DNA of 64,000 bases from Ambrosia x helenae (GCA_030844895.1 CM061223.1:29502561-29566560), one strand, 5' to 3'. Shown: positions 10,094 to 21,134, numbered from the stretch's first letter. The notes: generated from the letters alone by a model not told the origin. Made by a program: numbers and translations.

Positions 10094-10932
10094 TAATTAA
10101 TACTTTTTTCGTAATGTCGTATGTTTTTTTTCGGATTTTGTTTTTTGCTATTACATTTTTGTGTTTAACATTATGTTTGGTATTTTTTTTCATAATAATC
10201 ATAAGATTTGGTAATTTTTAATGGTGATTTATTTGTTAATGACTTTCCATATTGTTGTTTTAATGATTTCGTTATTTTTAAATTATTTTTTTTATGGTAG
10301 TTGATTGTTTGATTTGGAATTGCACGAAATAATTTGCAAAAACCATAAACAATATAAAATGCCATATAAAATAAAAGGTAATTAGAATTTATAATAAAGT
10401 AAACGAACTTAACATCCAAGTGAAAATTAAATTAAGTTAGGTGTATAGATATGTAGTCAGGTTCAAAACTTTATGTGAGTAACTGACTCATGATGTAAAA
10501 TATTTAGACAAACCGGAAAATAATTTAAAATTTTAGACTTTAAGTTGAGTTTTGAAAGTTAAAAGTGGGCCTCTGCAGATTAAAAATAAAATTAAAGGCC
10601 TAAACAAATGGATACTTATTTAAAACAAGGCCCAAACACAAAACCATGATGATATTATGCATATCCACCCTTCACTTTCACTTTAGCTAGACGTATTAAA
10701 GAGTTAAACTTCAATAGGTTCTTGTGGTTAATATCCCTATTCAGTTAAAATTTGGTCGACCGGAGGGTCAGCTGACCCCCCTGACCCTCCTGTACTTCCG
10801 TCCCTGATCTTACATATATTCATTCTTTTATGCACACTCAACTTGAATAATAAAACTGTTAGTTTAATATTACTTTTTAATTTTTAATTTACTTTGGTTT
10901 GCACCATGGGTACCCACGGGTCGCTAACCTAG
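10094..10932. other. 3' portion of the large Helitron, with a hAT-like end
   Basis: No gene is visible. The stretch 10766-10806 contains the perfect palindrome GGTCAGCTGACC and ends CTTCCGTCCCTG, which inverted reads CAGGGACGGAAG, a hAT-type terminus. Its partner end was not found, so this is probably a truncated insertion. Confidence 0.4.
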
Positions 10933-11096
10933 TAGAAATATATATGACTTCAATAATAATCTCCAAAGTTGTGCACCGCCCTATGATTCTAATTTGTTTA
11001 GGTTGGGTCACTTTTTTCTTGGGCTCGTGACCCGTGACTTCTAAAGTCACGAAAGTGTAATTTTTTTTATTTTTATTTCTTTATTATTATTATTAA

Positions 11097-11142
<46 letters not shown>

Positions 11143-11442
11143 ACTCTGTGCTCTTGAATCGGTTGTTCTTGACTTGACCAAAGTAGCTCGTTTACACTCC
11201 AACGTTTATGAACACATGCTCTCAAGTGTTGATGTCTCAATTAAAATTCTTTCGTTTTAAACTCATTTTCCACGAACACGTATAAAATAATAAAAACGAG
11301 TACTAAGAAGTAATAAAAACTATACAATGATAAAAATAGACAAACAACTGAATACACGCCTAAAACTATTAAAAACTATATACAAAAAACTCAATTATAG
11401 CACAAAATACATAGGAGAATAGATGTGTTTTACGATACATCA
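10933..11442 (-). repeat. 3' LTR of element A, second part
   Basis: It continues the LTR interrupted at 550 and matches 15982-16041 plus 18076-18501. It ends TTTACGATACATCA. Full-length LTRs of this element start TGATGTGT and end ACACATCA, an 8-bp inverted repeat. It contains an (ATT)n run at 11086-11141. Confidence 0.85.
11086..11141. repeat. (ATT)n microsatellite in LTR
   Basis: An almost uninterrupted ATT run. The sister LTR has a shorter version at 18163-18202, so it expanded or contracted after insertion. Confidence 0.9.
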
Positions 11443-13367
11443 AACATCTCCACACTTGACTCTTTTTCGTCCCTGAAAAGGAATTATGCAATGGAATCAC
11501 AATCAAATAATCTAGCCTCAAAACATAGGTTACTTTAATTTTTAAAAATCTAATCACGTGCCAACTACGATTGCAGGTATACTTGTCATCTTAAACCCTA
11601 CCGCTGGTTTCTAAGCCCCTTATCATGTTAGTTTAATTTTTAGGTTCATTTAGTCTACCTAGGGTCTCACACTAAAGAAGCCACAGTTTCACCTAATCCC
11701 GCCTCAAGCTTATGAAACAAAAGGAACAACCAATTGATTATTCCTAACCGTTTTATGTAGAAAACCGAGAGAATTTAAAATCATTTGTTTCTTTTTTTTT
11801 TCATCTCAGCATACTTAGCTCAGAGGGTGTGACCAATCCAAGTCGCTATCCCAGTGGCCAGGCACCTTAAAGTTCAACATTTTCGCTTTGATTTCTAATT
11901 AATTCATGAGCCTTTTTTTAGATATTTATTTTCAGACAATCCTAGAAGGAGTCGACTCCGGAGTCACTATCCCTAGAAACGACACCATTGGCCTTGCCCT
12001 TATTTTATATCCAGCGCTTTTTTTCTTTAACTTTTGATTAGAAATTCTAACGGTTTTAAACTTATAACGGCATTCCTTATACTATTATTGGCGGTTTCAG
12101 CTTCCCCATTTTTTCCTAGATGAGAACCCACAAGGTATCCTAATATATTTATGTGTATTAGCTCAAAGGAAACTTTTCTACCGGCTGGGCCTACCCACAT
12201 ATCCCAAGTCAACACGCTTTCGATTATTTATTCTTCTAATACATATAATATTTGAAAACCAAACACTTGATTTTATCTATTATTTCCCATATTTTATAAT
12301 GCAAATTTCAAAATCAGGGACTTTTAAAAAAAAAATAAAATTTTGACTCAAAACGACTCTATATACAGACTAAACGACAGTTTCTCATCCCCACACTTAA
12401 ACTCTACATTACCCTCAATGTAGGAATAAAAAACGATTGAAAAAAAAAAGACAAGGGTAAATTGGAAAGGACTTAGCTAATTCATTTTTTTCTTCGTACG
12501 TAAGCTCCAAAACACTAGTCCAGTCCAGCTCGATCGTATAGCATTTCATTCGCGATCGGCTCTGACATAATGGTAAACTCTCGGGTTTGCCTTGATAAAT
12601 GATAAACAGCTCTGGAATCACCCGAATGGAGATTGAGTACGGGTGGTGCAATCCAAACCTGCTCAAAATGAAACAAACAAAACCCGAGCATAATACCGAA
12701 CCACACAAAAATAAAAAGACTGAAACTGCTAACTTAGACTCATAAAATAACAACAAACAAGAAGACGTACCTGCTTGACAAAATGGCGGTGAATGGTGGT
12801 AGAACCAAATGGGTAGAAAGAAAAAAAATATGATTCTCGCTCAATGTGAAGGACACTGGTGATCACAACACGCGTTGCAGCGAAAAAAAATATAACTTTC
12901 CGGGTAATAGCTGGTCGCATGAGGCGAACAGATCAGCCCAGACTCCTCACATTACGTGAAAAGTCTTTTTTCAGAGAAAGTTAATTAATTTTTTTTAAGA
13001 AAATTTCTCTTATTACCCAAACCTTTACCAAAACTCCCACTCGTAAAATATATATAAAGATAATACAGGGGATCCGCTAATGATGAAATTTCCTCTACCT
13101 AAGCAAACACGCAAACCTGCAAAAAGACTCAAAGACACTACGAAGGACGGACCACAAATTAAAAAAATGAAAAGCTAGAAAAAAAATAAATAGGTATAAA
13201 TATAAATTTACAAACTCTACAGAGCCTCCCCACACTTAAACTTAATCAGGGGGTTTCTTTTTTATCTGGACCCGATCCAACCCGTTTAATTCCACCCGGT
13301 CCATATTATTTAGCAAAATTACATTAGTGGAATTGAAAAATATTTTATCGAATTTAAATGGGTCGGA

Positions 13368-14369
13368 TCACCAATATTTAAATTTACCTGGACCAAACCT
13401 AATTCTTGGCATGTAATGAGGGGACTTGTTGTCTCTGCAACTCATGACCCTCACCCTGTGTCGGTCCAGGTGCCTCTTCGCCTTCTCCCGTGGTGGTGGC
13501 CATGGTGGTGGCACTAGTAGCAGTGTAATATCCAATGCCTGCACGAGCCGGCTGTGGTGTTCTTCTTCTTCCACCATTGCTTCTTTCTCATCTTCCATGT
13601 TTGGTGACACTTGGTCAAAATCTTTGTCCACTTTTGGAGCTGACACATCAACCAACTCGTCACCAAACTCTGCTTCCCCATCAGCTGCTTCTTCAAGCAG
13701 TTCAGTGGTGTCTTCCTCTTCCACCACTTCTTCCTCAAACAGCCAGCCTGTGGATTCTGAAAAATCCATATCTTCCTCAGCCTCCCTCCAGACATCTGCC
13801 CCCCAAGGATATGCTACTGAACTAGAGATCTGGCAAGGCTGCTCATCCTGCTGAACCGAAGGTGGGACTAAGGCGTCCATTATGGTCTCTGACTCTAACC
13901 CTGAATCCTGCAAAATATCATTCTCACAAGACAAGTGTAAAGAATCATATGGGTCAGTTAAATCATGCACATAATCAGATGAGTAAGGACAAACAGTTTC
14001 AGCAACGGGCCTAATACAATCAGGTAATGTAAGTGTTACCATCTCGTCTAGATCATCATATGTGAAATAAACCTGCTGAACTGGAGGTGGGACTTCAACG
14101 TCCATTATGGTCTTCAGTTCATCCACCTGAGCCTGTAGCCTATCAAGTGCCGCATATTGTTCCTTCAAATAGTCGTTGCGCTTGGATAGAAAAGAACGCA
14201 TATCCTCGAGTATGAGTTGTTGATTAGCAAGGAAGGCGTCTTGCTTAGCAAGAAAGGCGGCAAAGTCGGGCCTTATGTGAGACGAGACATCCCGATAATC
14301 GGGATGTGGATACAAATGTTGGCTAGGTGGATACTCTGACGAGCTACCACCATGCCTTTCCTCATACAT
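13368..14369 (-). CDS. Acidic coiled-coil ORF of element A (333 aa), function unknown
   Basis: An uninterrupted 333-codon frame from ATG 14369 to TAG 13368. Residues 30-95 (DFAAFLAKQDAFLANQQLIL and on) look helical, rich in heptad Leu/Ala, probably coiled-coil. Residues 190-280 are very acidic (runs of E and D) and the C-terminus is basic (KAKRHLDRHRVRV). The phrase PPPVQQ/PPSVQQ occurs twice, suggesting an internal duplication. The same frame extends upstream through two stops to a zinc knuckle at 14538-14576, so it is likely the remains of a gag-derived protein. No known domain recognised. Confidence 0.55.
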   Translation of the reverse strand: MYEERHGGSSSEYPPSQHLYPHPDYRDVSSHIRPDFAAFLAKQDAFLANQQLILEDMRSFLSKRNDYLKEQYAALDRLQAQVDELKTIMDVEVPPPVQQVYFTYDDLDEMVTLTLPDCIRPVAETVCPYSSDYVHDLTDPYDSLHLSCENDILQDSGLESETIMDALVPPSVQQDEQPCQISSSVAYPWGADVWREAEEDMDFSESTGWLFEEEVVEEEDTTELLEEAADGEAEFGDELVDVSAPKVDKDFDQVSPNMEDEKEAMVEEEEHHSRLVQALDITLLLVPPPWPPPREKAKRHLDRHRVRVMSCRDNKSPHYMPRIRFGPGKFKYW

Positions 14370-14474
14370 CTCAGCTTGTAGATGATCAGGCCGACTTTTT
14401 ATTCTATCTAGTGACTCGGATATTGCAGGGTTAAACCACCGGTTAGCCTGTGGGTATGAAGGCTAGTATGACTA

Positions 14475-14579
14475 GTATGGTTGCGGCTGCAAATACATGT
14501 TAGCATAGTAACTTGTGGAATACCTCGATGAATTTGGGCATTTTATAGTAAAATGGGGTCCTCCACAGATCTCACACAT
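14475..14579 (-). pseudogene. Gag-like zinc knuckle fragment near the primer site
   Basis: The minus-strand frame starting ATG 14579 reads MCEICGGPHFTIKCP, a C-x2-C-x3-H-x4-C variant of the retroviral-type zinc knuckle. It is in the same frame as the ORF at 13368-14369 but separated by two TAG stops. Its start lies only 130 nt from the primer site, so most of a normal gag has been lost. Confidence 0.5.
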
Positions 14580-14709
14580 GATAAAAGGAATATATTATAT
14601 TACGAATAAAAACAAATAAAAAATAATAATAACAGGTAAAAGCAAAAACTATTTACAAAGTAAAAGACTAGACAAACGGTTTGGGAAGTTATCCAGAATG
14701 CCAATTGAG

Positions 14710-14727
14710 TCCCCGGCAACGGCGCCA
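14710..14727 (-). promoter_or_regulatory. Primer binding site, tRNA-Asp type
   Basis: On the minus strand TGGCGCCGTTGCCGGGGA, complementary to the 3' end of plant tRNA-Asp, as used by Athila/Tat-type Ty3/gypsy elements. It lies six bases from the LTR end at 14734. Confidence 0.85.
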
Positions 14728-16221
14728 AAAACTTGATGTGTGTAAATGTATATATAAAAATAACACAAGCTTTAATTAAAACGACTCACCTAAAAACTAC
14801 ACGCGCACGACAAGTGTACCGGTCGCAAAGCAGTAAACAGATAAGACCGAGTATCGAACCCAAAGACGCAAATACAACTCTAGATCACAACCTATACCGA
14901 AATACTAGCCTAAATAAAAATGTACTTATATGGGGGTTAAACTAATAATTATAAACTTAGAAGAAACTAAATATAAATAAAATAACCTCAACTGCTTAAA
15001 CGAAACTAGAAACTTGGAGAAAACAGCAAGGAAGAAGGCTGGTTACTTAGGTAAAATCCCTAGACACTTGCAATAAATCATGAATCTGGTAATTAACTTG
15101 AGACCCTATTCTTATCTAATAAACCTCCTTTCAAAGATGGCTCACTAGACTTAAGGCGGGACAACTGTAGAAATGCTAAAATGGATCTGGATCGCCCTAG
15201 CGTACCAAAATCCCACAGAAATCGGATTAAAACCTCTGCTGGATTAAAACCCTCAAACTATGAAGCAGACTTAAACTCTACTGAAGAAAACCTAGGAAAA
15301 CTCTAAACACGGACAAGTAGCGACTTCCGCCCTAGCGCTTGCCAACTACCGAACAATGCCTAGTTAGTTACCTAGCAATCTCGAGTTAGATTTCTCACCC
15401 TCAAGAATGGACTCGACGTTTTAGTTAATTTTATTATATTAGTTTGTTATACTTGTGTCGTACTCCAACTCCAAATACTAGCACGCTAACCTAAGTTGAC
15501 GAACTAGATTGATTTCTAGACCTAGGGGTATCTCTACATGCCTAGCTCCACAAAACCAATAAACAAACTTCAAATAAAATCAACACCAACACACATATAT
15601 CAAATCCAACAATAAAGTTAAAATCATGTAATTCTACACATCAAAATTAAAAACCAAAAATGATTAAATACTGTAAAAAACGTGTCTAGTTCATAAACCT
15701 AAGCAACAATGGATATATTTAGTTCATAATTAAAATCAGAAACATAAATTCAAAGTCTATAAAAAACAATTTCATCATGTCTCTAAATATATAAAAATAA
15801 ATAAAACAAACCTTGAATCTTCAAATAATTAATTTTTAGTGCACTCCGGACCTTCTCACCTTCAAAGTACTCTCAAAAATCTCCTTCTGTTCGTTCACAG
15901 CTTCTGATTCGTCGTTTAAAGCTTCTTCGAATGAATGTGGCTGTTCGAATATTATTCTCCCCAATAAGTAATAATCTCCAATAGAATTATATATGACTTC
16001 AATAATAATCTCCAAAATTGTGCACCGCCATATGATTCTAAGTGTATGTGTAGTGGTGCCGTTATACGGCGTTTTAGGCTTCAAAACGCCCCCCAAGACC
16101 GCCCCCACGGCGTTTTAGGGGTGGAGGGTTGTGAGCATAACGAGCGTTTTCAAATGTTTGGTCTTGGGTTTTGTGCCATTTGACCGTTTTACAACGGTTG
16201 TTTCTTTTTTTTTCCAACTCT

Positions 16222-16257
<36 letters not shown>

Positions 16258-16323
16258 ATCCATTTAAACATCAAACACCCCACCACACCAACACTAAACA
16301 CAACCCAAATACAAACCAAACCT

Positions 16324-16673
16324 ATGGCAGCGTGGACGAATCAAGAGCAACTCGAGTTGGTGCGGGCGTGGATGAACACTAAGGAGATCCCGCCAGCCAA
16401 TAGGGAGTCTTTTTGGCGCAATGTGTGGTCGAGTTCAACCAAATCACCAAAACGAACCACCGTACCATTGATCAGATCACCAGTAAGTGGCCTGCCATAC
16501 GAAATAACGTTAACAGATGGCATAGAGTCTATGAAGCGACGATGCAGGCGCACCCTTTGGTTAGCGAACAGATGCCAATTCAGTTGACACACGACGCCTA
16601 TCGTCAACAATACGACATCGACTTCTCCATCACCAATCTTTTGTCATGGTCTCTGATGCGTTTTCACTATGTT
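16324..16673 (+). pseudogene. Harbinger ORF1-like Myb/SANT protein, frameshifted
   Basis: The frame starts MAAWTNQEQLELVRAWMNTK, runs through RESFWRNV, then continues in another frame as VEFNQITKTNHRTIDQITSK and on to RWHRVYEATMQ. This is the Myb/SANT-like (NAM-associated) DNA-binding domain found in the accessory ORF1 of plant Harbinger elements, which binds transposon ends and brings in the transposase. One frameshift lies near 16420. The C-terminal half is short, ending at 16673. Confidence 0.6.
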
Positions 16674-16933
16674 TAATTTTAATGTTTAGGCTTTATTTTC
16701 TTATCCTGACAGGTTGTAATGTTTAAAGTTATGTTTAATGTTATGTTTAATGTTTAGTGTTTCATTTTGTAAACTATGAAACATAAACACATTAATATAT
16801 AAAACATATAAAAACACATTACATAAATTACTTAATAAAACACTACATAATTCCTAAATTACTTATTTAAACATTACATATTCCTAAATTACTTATTTAA
16901 TCCTAATTTTCTCCACTATGGAGAGTAGTTGTC

Positions 16934-17566
16934 CTAGTCCTCAAGTGTGGGGTACTCAGGGGACACGGAACGTGAGCTATCCCGTCCATCGGATCTCGCA
17001 TCCGAGGGGAAATAGCAGTACTCACGAGGAGGGGATGGAAGGCTCCAGAGGCGTTCTTCCTCCTCAATTTCCCTGAGGGCTTCCAAGTCCCCCTCAGTTG
17101 GGGAAGTCTCGTGGTAGGGGTGGGGGTAGTCTAGTGGTAGGGGGTGGGGGTAGTCTGGTGGTAGGGGTGGGGGTAGTCTGGTAGTAGGGGTGGGGGTAGT
17201 CTGATGGTAGGGGGTAGGGGTGGGGATAGCAGCAGTCCGGGGGGTAGGGGCCGACAACATTAGACGCTCCATTTCTTTCTGGGCCATGACATAATCCATG
17301 GCCCAGACCATTTCCTCATCCGTCCAGTCATCATCGGCTTTAGGAGGAGGAAAGGTTGGCTGTGCAGCAGCAGGAGGAGGGGGATATAACCACTGTTGTG
17401 GAGGAGGAGGAGGAGGAGAAAGAGGAGGTTGTGCAGAAGTAGGAGGAGTAGAGGAGGTGAATGGTAGTCTCCGGAGGCGGACCCGTCCCCGGACCCGGCG
17501 AGAGTACTGCCGGATATTAGACGGTCCGGCAGCTCCTGGTTGAAAACCGGCACCCATGTTATTCAT
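16934..17566 (-). CDS. Proline-rich ORF in Harbinger element (210 aa), function unknown
   Basis: Open from ATG 17566 (MNNMGAGFQPG) to TAG 16934; an upstream in-frame ATG at 17608 is less likely because a TATA-like motif lies only 10 bp beyond it. The N-terminus is basic (RRVRGRVRLRR), followed by polyproline blocks, then DDDWTDEEMVWAMDYVMAQ, a proline/tyrosine repeat (DYPHPLPLDYPHPYHE) and an acidic C-terminus. The frame stays open through purine-rich repeats, which suggests coding selection or simply base bias. It lies antisense to ORF1, where the transposase would be expected, and no transposase motif is seen. Confidence 0.45.
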   Translation of the reverse strand: MNNMGAGFQPGAAGPSNIRQYSRRVRGRVRLRRLPFTSSTPPTSAQPPLSPPPPPPQQWLYPPPPAAAQPTFPPPKADDDWTDEEMVWAMDYVMAQKEMERLMLSAPTPRTAAIPTPTPYHQTTPTPTTRLPPPLPPDYPHPLPLDYPHPYHETSPTEGDLEALREIEEEERLWSLPSPPREYCYFPSDARSDGRDSSRSVSPEYPTLED

Positions 17567-17620
17567 TGTTTTGAGGATGAGGAATTGGAGGTGTGACTGG
17601 AAAATCAATTTTGGTGTTGT

Positions 17621-17627
17621 ATTTATA
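17621..17627 (-). promoter_or_regulatory. TATA-like box for the proline-rich ORF
   Basis: CCTATAAATAC on the minus strand, about 55 nt upstream of ATG 17566; the spacing would give a short leader. Motif evidence only. Confidence 0.35.
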
Positions 17628-17654
17628 GGGTTACAAATATGACCGGTTGGGGGG

Positions 17655-17868
17655 AAAACATTTGAAATTCAAAATTCAAAATTTAAACGTTTGGGGAGAA
17701 TTTGAAATTTAAACGTTTAGGGGGGAGAATTTGAAATTCAAACGTTTGGGGGGGAAATTTGAAATTCTAACGTGTGTGGGGGAAAATTTGAAATTCAAAC
17801 GTTTGGGGAGGGGAATTTGAAATTCAAACGTTTGGGGGGGGGGGGAATTTGAAATTCAAGCGTTTTAT
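17655..17868. repeat. Minisatellite, ~33-bp unit, in Harbinger element
   Basis: Six or seven imperfect units of TTTGAAATTCAAACGTTTGG followed by a variable G-run. TTTGAAATTCAAA is itself palindromic, so the array can form many small hairpins. Confidence 0.8.
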
Positions 17869-18501
17869 TATTTTATTTATTTATTATTATTATTATTTTT
17901 TCTTTTATCAATATTATTATTTAAATAAGAAAATAAATAATTAACCAATGATTACCCAATCATTTATAACCCCCCTTCTCACTACACCCTCTTTTTCATA
18001 ACCCCCCTTCTATTACTTTTTAATATTTTAATGCCCATAACCCCCCATAACCCCCCACCACTACACATACACTAATTTGTTTAGGTTGGGCCACTTATTT
18101 TCTTGGGCTCGTGACCCGTGACTTCTAAAGTCACGAAAGTGTAATTTTTTTATTTTTATTTCTTTATTATTATTATTATTACTATTATTATTATTATTAT
18201 AACTCTGTGCTCTTGAATCGCTTGTTCTTGACTTGACCAAAGTAGCTCGTTTACGCTCCAACGTTCATCAACACATGCTCTCAAGTGTTGGTGTCTCAAT
18301 TAAAATTCTTTTGTTTTAAGCTCATTTTCCACAAACACCTATAAAATAATAAAAACGAGTACTAAGAAGTAATAAAAACTATACAATGATAAAAATAGAC
18401 AAACAACTGAATACACGCCTAAAACTACTAAAAACTATATACAAAAGACTCAATTATAACCCAAAATACATAGGAGAATAAATGTATTTTACGACACATC
18501 A

Positions 18502-20515
18502 GCTTCATCCTTCTTCATCACAAACAGAATGGGGGCTCCCCACAGGGAAGAACTCGGTCGAATGAAACCCTTTTCCAAGAGTTCCTGTAACTGGTTAGAC
18601 AAGTCTTGCATCTCGGGAGGTGCAAGACGATATGGGGCTCGAGCAATAGGGGCTGCACCAGGTGCAAGATCAATACCAAACTCAACCTGACGATGAGGAG
18701 GAAGACCAGGCAAGTCATGAGGAAACACGTCAGGAAAATCTTGAACCACAGGAATATCTTGGATCTTCTTCTCATCATCAAACGAAACAGAAACAAGAGC
18801 CAGAATGGCCAAACAACCCTCCGAAGATACTTATGGGCTTTCATACAAGAAATGATACTGAAAGGACCACCGCTTTTCTCACCATGCAGCAAAAGAATCT
18901 CTCTATCAGGGAGAGGAATCCGAATAACCTTATAAAAACAAACGATCTCCGCACGAGAGAACGATAACCAATCTATGCCCACTACGACATCAAAATTACC
19001 TAAGGATACCGGCATAAAGTCAATAGGGAAAGACAAACCCGAAAGTTCCAAACGACATTCCCGAAGAATATGTGTCGCTTCGATTTTCTTACCATCAGCC
19101 AATTCTATCAAGTACTTAGTCTCTAAAGGTGTGGGTACTATATCTAGAAATTGACTAAACTCCACAGATATAAAACTCTTACCGGCACCGGAATCAAACA
19201 CAACGGAGGCATTGCGATCGTTAAAAAAGAACGTACCGGTAACTGTGTCAGGATCCTGTTTGGCTTCCCCCGAGCCAATGACGAAAGCATGCGCATTCCT
19301 ACCACCACCTTCGTTGTTCCCCTAACAATTCCCGTTCTTCCATTCTCACCCTGCTTCAACTTAGGACACTCACGCCCGAAGTACCCCGATTCACCACGGT
19401 TATAACAAACCTGCTTTCCTAGAGTCCCTTGAGGAGCGGGAGTAGGAACAACAGCACGAGCCTGAGATGGCTGGAGAGTCGACCTACAATCCTTAGCAAG
19501 GTGCCCAAACTGTTGGCACCGATGACAACGAACCCGTTCAAAATTATCGGAATGATGAAACCCACACTTGTTGCACTTAGGGTGCTTCCTAATGTAAACA
19601 CTCTATTTCTGCCCTGACGACGACCCAGAAGCTTCAAACTTCTTCACCTACTGGGACTAAGCTGGCACTGAACCCTTCCCCACATTATCCCATTTCCTCT
19701 TGTTACCCTTAGAAACCTTCACAGTAGTGCCTCGAGGAGGCAAAACACCCTCTGCCACCTTCATGTTAGTCATCCTCTGAGCTGATCGAACAACATCCGC
19801 AAATGTAGCAAGGTTCCCAACAGCCACCAACCCTGCAATTTTCGGCACCAACCCATAAAATGTAGTGTTTAATCCTATAAACTCCGATGTGTGCAAGTCA
19901 GGACACAACACCGCCAACTCGTTACGCCAAACTGTATACTCCTCAATCTCCGATCCCAGCATCTTATAACCCCAAACCTCATGCTCTAGCTTCTGAACTT
20001 CATCCCTCGGACAGTACTCATTCTTCAAACGATGCACAAAATCCACCCAAGGCATAGCATGGGCCTCCCCCAAGCCCAAAGTCTGAGTAGTGGAGTTCCA
20101 CCGGTAATCAACTGGACAGTTACACATCAAGAATACCGACTCAACTTTCTCTAACCACCTGAGCAGTCCCACTGCTCCCTCAGTTCCAGCAAAGGTATGA
20201 AGCTTACAGTCCCGAAACACCTTGTAGGTGCACTGAGGTAGAGGTGGATTGACAGCAACACCTGAACCGATGACACACAAATAAACAACGGAAAAAGAAT
20301 ACAACACCCATAATTTAGGTAAAGATGATAAAAATCAAATTGCCACCAAGAACATTATGTGCAGCCTGAAATGCAACCAATGCAACATTCACTTGCTGCT
20401 AAAGCAGGTTGTTCGGCTCTTTCTGGGTCATGTTAACATTACCACCACCGTCACGGCCACCACCTCCACGACCACCAGTATGCCCACCTCTGCGACCACC
20501 ATGAGCGCCAGACAT
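18502..20515 (-). pseudogene. Tekay-type Ty3/gypsy gag-protease-RT start, truncated
   Basis: The ATG is at 20515 (MSGAHGGRRGGHTGG), with a stop soon after (near 20401). Gag core lies at 20300-19660 (TFAGTEGAVGLLRWLEKVES). A zinc knuckle CHRCQQFGHLAKDC lies near 19500, protease with DSGAGKSFIS near 19190, and the RT N-terminus (DFPDVFPHDLPGLPPHRQVE, later LWGAPILFVMKKDEA) down to 18503. Several frameshifts and stops separate the pieces. RT stops abruptly at the LTR of element A, so the rest of pol lies left of the window. The primer site and LTR to the right belong to it. Confidence 0.85.
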
Positions 20516-21119
20516 CTTCTGACAAAACAAGAGTGAGAGATTCAGATTCGCCACTAGTGTAAACCACTAGAAATCATAAGAGTTAAGTTTTGGTCTAATC
20601 CAGGACTATCCATCCAAACATGGAGTCTACTGGGATTCTCATGCATTCCAGTTTATGATTTCGTGTGCACCCAAAACGATAAACCGCTCTACGTGGTCCT
20701 CCAAGTGTACTCCTAGTTTGAAGCTCAAGTCGCAGAATACTATCACCTAGAGACGTGGTATTACAAGCACAAGTGCAAGATAATGCTCGTAAGCGAGTGT
20801 GTCTATTGGAGCATAGAGAGGAGATGTCCGAATACTGGACAGATCTCAAGAATATGCTGACGCCACTCCAATATACAACACTGTCGTGCAAGGATTAACA
20901 AGGTCTTACGCCTTCAAACCATAAAGAGGATGAAACAAAAGATAGAACGATCTGAGATAAATAGATGATGCAGCACATAAGGATGATAACACCGACACAC
21001 CGACCAAATTAGTATGTTCCCCCATGTTATGACTTAAACACATGCGATCGTCTAGTGTGTATGTGAGGCTCGGCTATAGACTAGACTCTACATGCAGTCC
21101 TAGTTCACTATAACCATGG
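20516..21119 (-). other. Untranslated leader of the Tekay element
   Basis: The region between primer site and gag ATG. No gene is seen; it ends TATAACCATGGG beside the primer site, a block shared with the elements at 46471 and 62731. Confidence 0.6.
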
Positions 21120-21131
21120 GCTCTGATACCA
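21120..21131 (-). promoter_or_regulatory. Primer binding site, initiator tRNA-Met
   Basis: TGGTATCAGAGC on the minus strand is complementary to the 3' end of plant initiator tRNA-Met. It lies three bases from the LTR. Confidence 0.9.
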
Positions 21132-21134
21132 ATC

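Larger units (their letters stand above)
551..10932 (+). mobile_element. Large non-autonomous Helitron (10.4 kb)
   Basis: It starts TCTCCTTCTTCTAATAAAGG and ends in CTAG followed by T, the Helitron hallmarks, and sits exactly between A550 and T10933 of an LTR. The sister LTR has the unfilled site (A15981/T15982), so both ends are defined without a target duplication. Close to the 5' end are CTCCTT/AAGGAG and GGGGACA/TGTCCCC inverted repeats; close to the 3' end is the palindrome TGGGTACCCA. No Rep/helicase gene is present. The cargo is a REM-type B3 gene relic (1674-2096 and 8511-8763) and a U1-type zinc-finger gene (9693-10093), both on the plus strand like the Helitron. Two more Helitrons (2097-8455) are inserted in it. 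Positions 551-1673 show no gene. Confidence 0.78.
11443..14727 (-). mobile_element. Internal region of non-autonomous LTR element A
   Basis: Lies between the inner ends of the two LTRs; the primer site is at its right end, so the element runs on the minus strand. It has no protease, reverse transcriptase or integrase, only a gag-like zinc knuckle and one acidic ORF near the primer site. Positions 11443-13367 are non-coding, with recurring CTCCACACTTGA/CCCCACACTTAAAC motifs. At about 3.3 kb it resembles LARD-type derivatives mobilised in trans by a coding relative. Confidence 0.75.
16042..18072 (+). mobile_element. PIF/Harbinger element (2031 bp)
   Basis: Perfect 17-bp terminal inverted repeats (GTGTATGTGTAGTGGTG) flanked by TAA on both sides (16039-16041, 18073-18075), as for PIF/Harbinger transposons. 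The uninterrupted sequence ATTCTAATTTG exists at 10986 in the other LTR. It carries a damaged Myb-like ORF1 on the plus strand and a proline-rich ORF on the minus strand; a DDE transposase is absent, so it is non-autonomous. (TA)n lies at 16226-16255. Confidence 0.9.
14734..18501 (-). repeat. 5' LTR of element A, interrupted by a Harbinger element
   Basis: Reads TGATGTGT at the left and ACACATCA at the right (plus-strand view). Without the 2034 bp of the Harbinger insertion and its target duplication the LTR is 1734 bp. It preserves the unfilled Helitron site at 15981/15982 and a single copy of the TAA where the Harbinger landed in the sister LTR (near 10990). The first five flanking bases are GCTTC, the start of the interrupted Tekay RT gene; the matching duplicate would lie outside the window. 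Confidence 0.85.

Noticed and set aside
13426..13854. Serine-rich frame on the plus strand
   Set aside because: Antisense shadow of the acidic ORF at 13368-14369; its Ser runs are the complement of Glu codons.
15982..18501. A separate second copy of element A internal sequence right of a 1.25-kb LTR
   Set aside because: The true LTR runs to ACACATCA at 18501, giving a perfect TGATGTGT/ACACATCA terminal repeat and explaining the match to 10933-11442.
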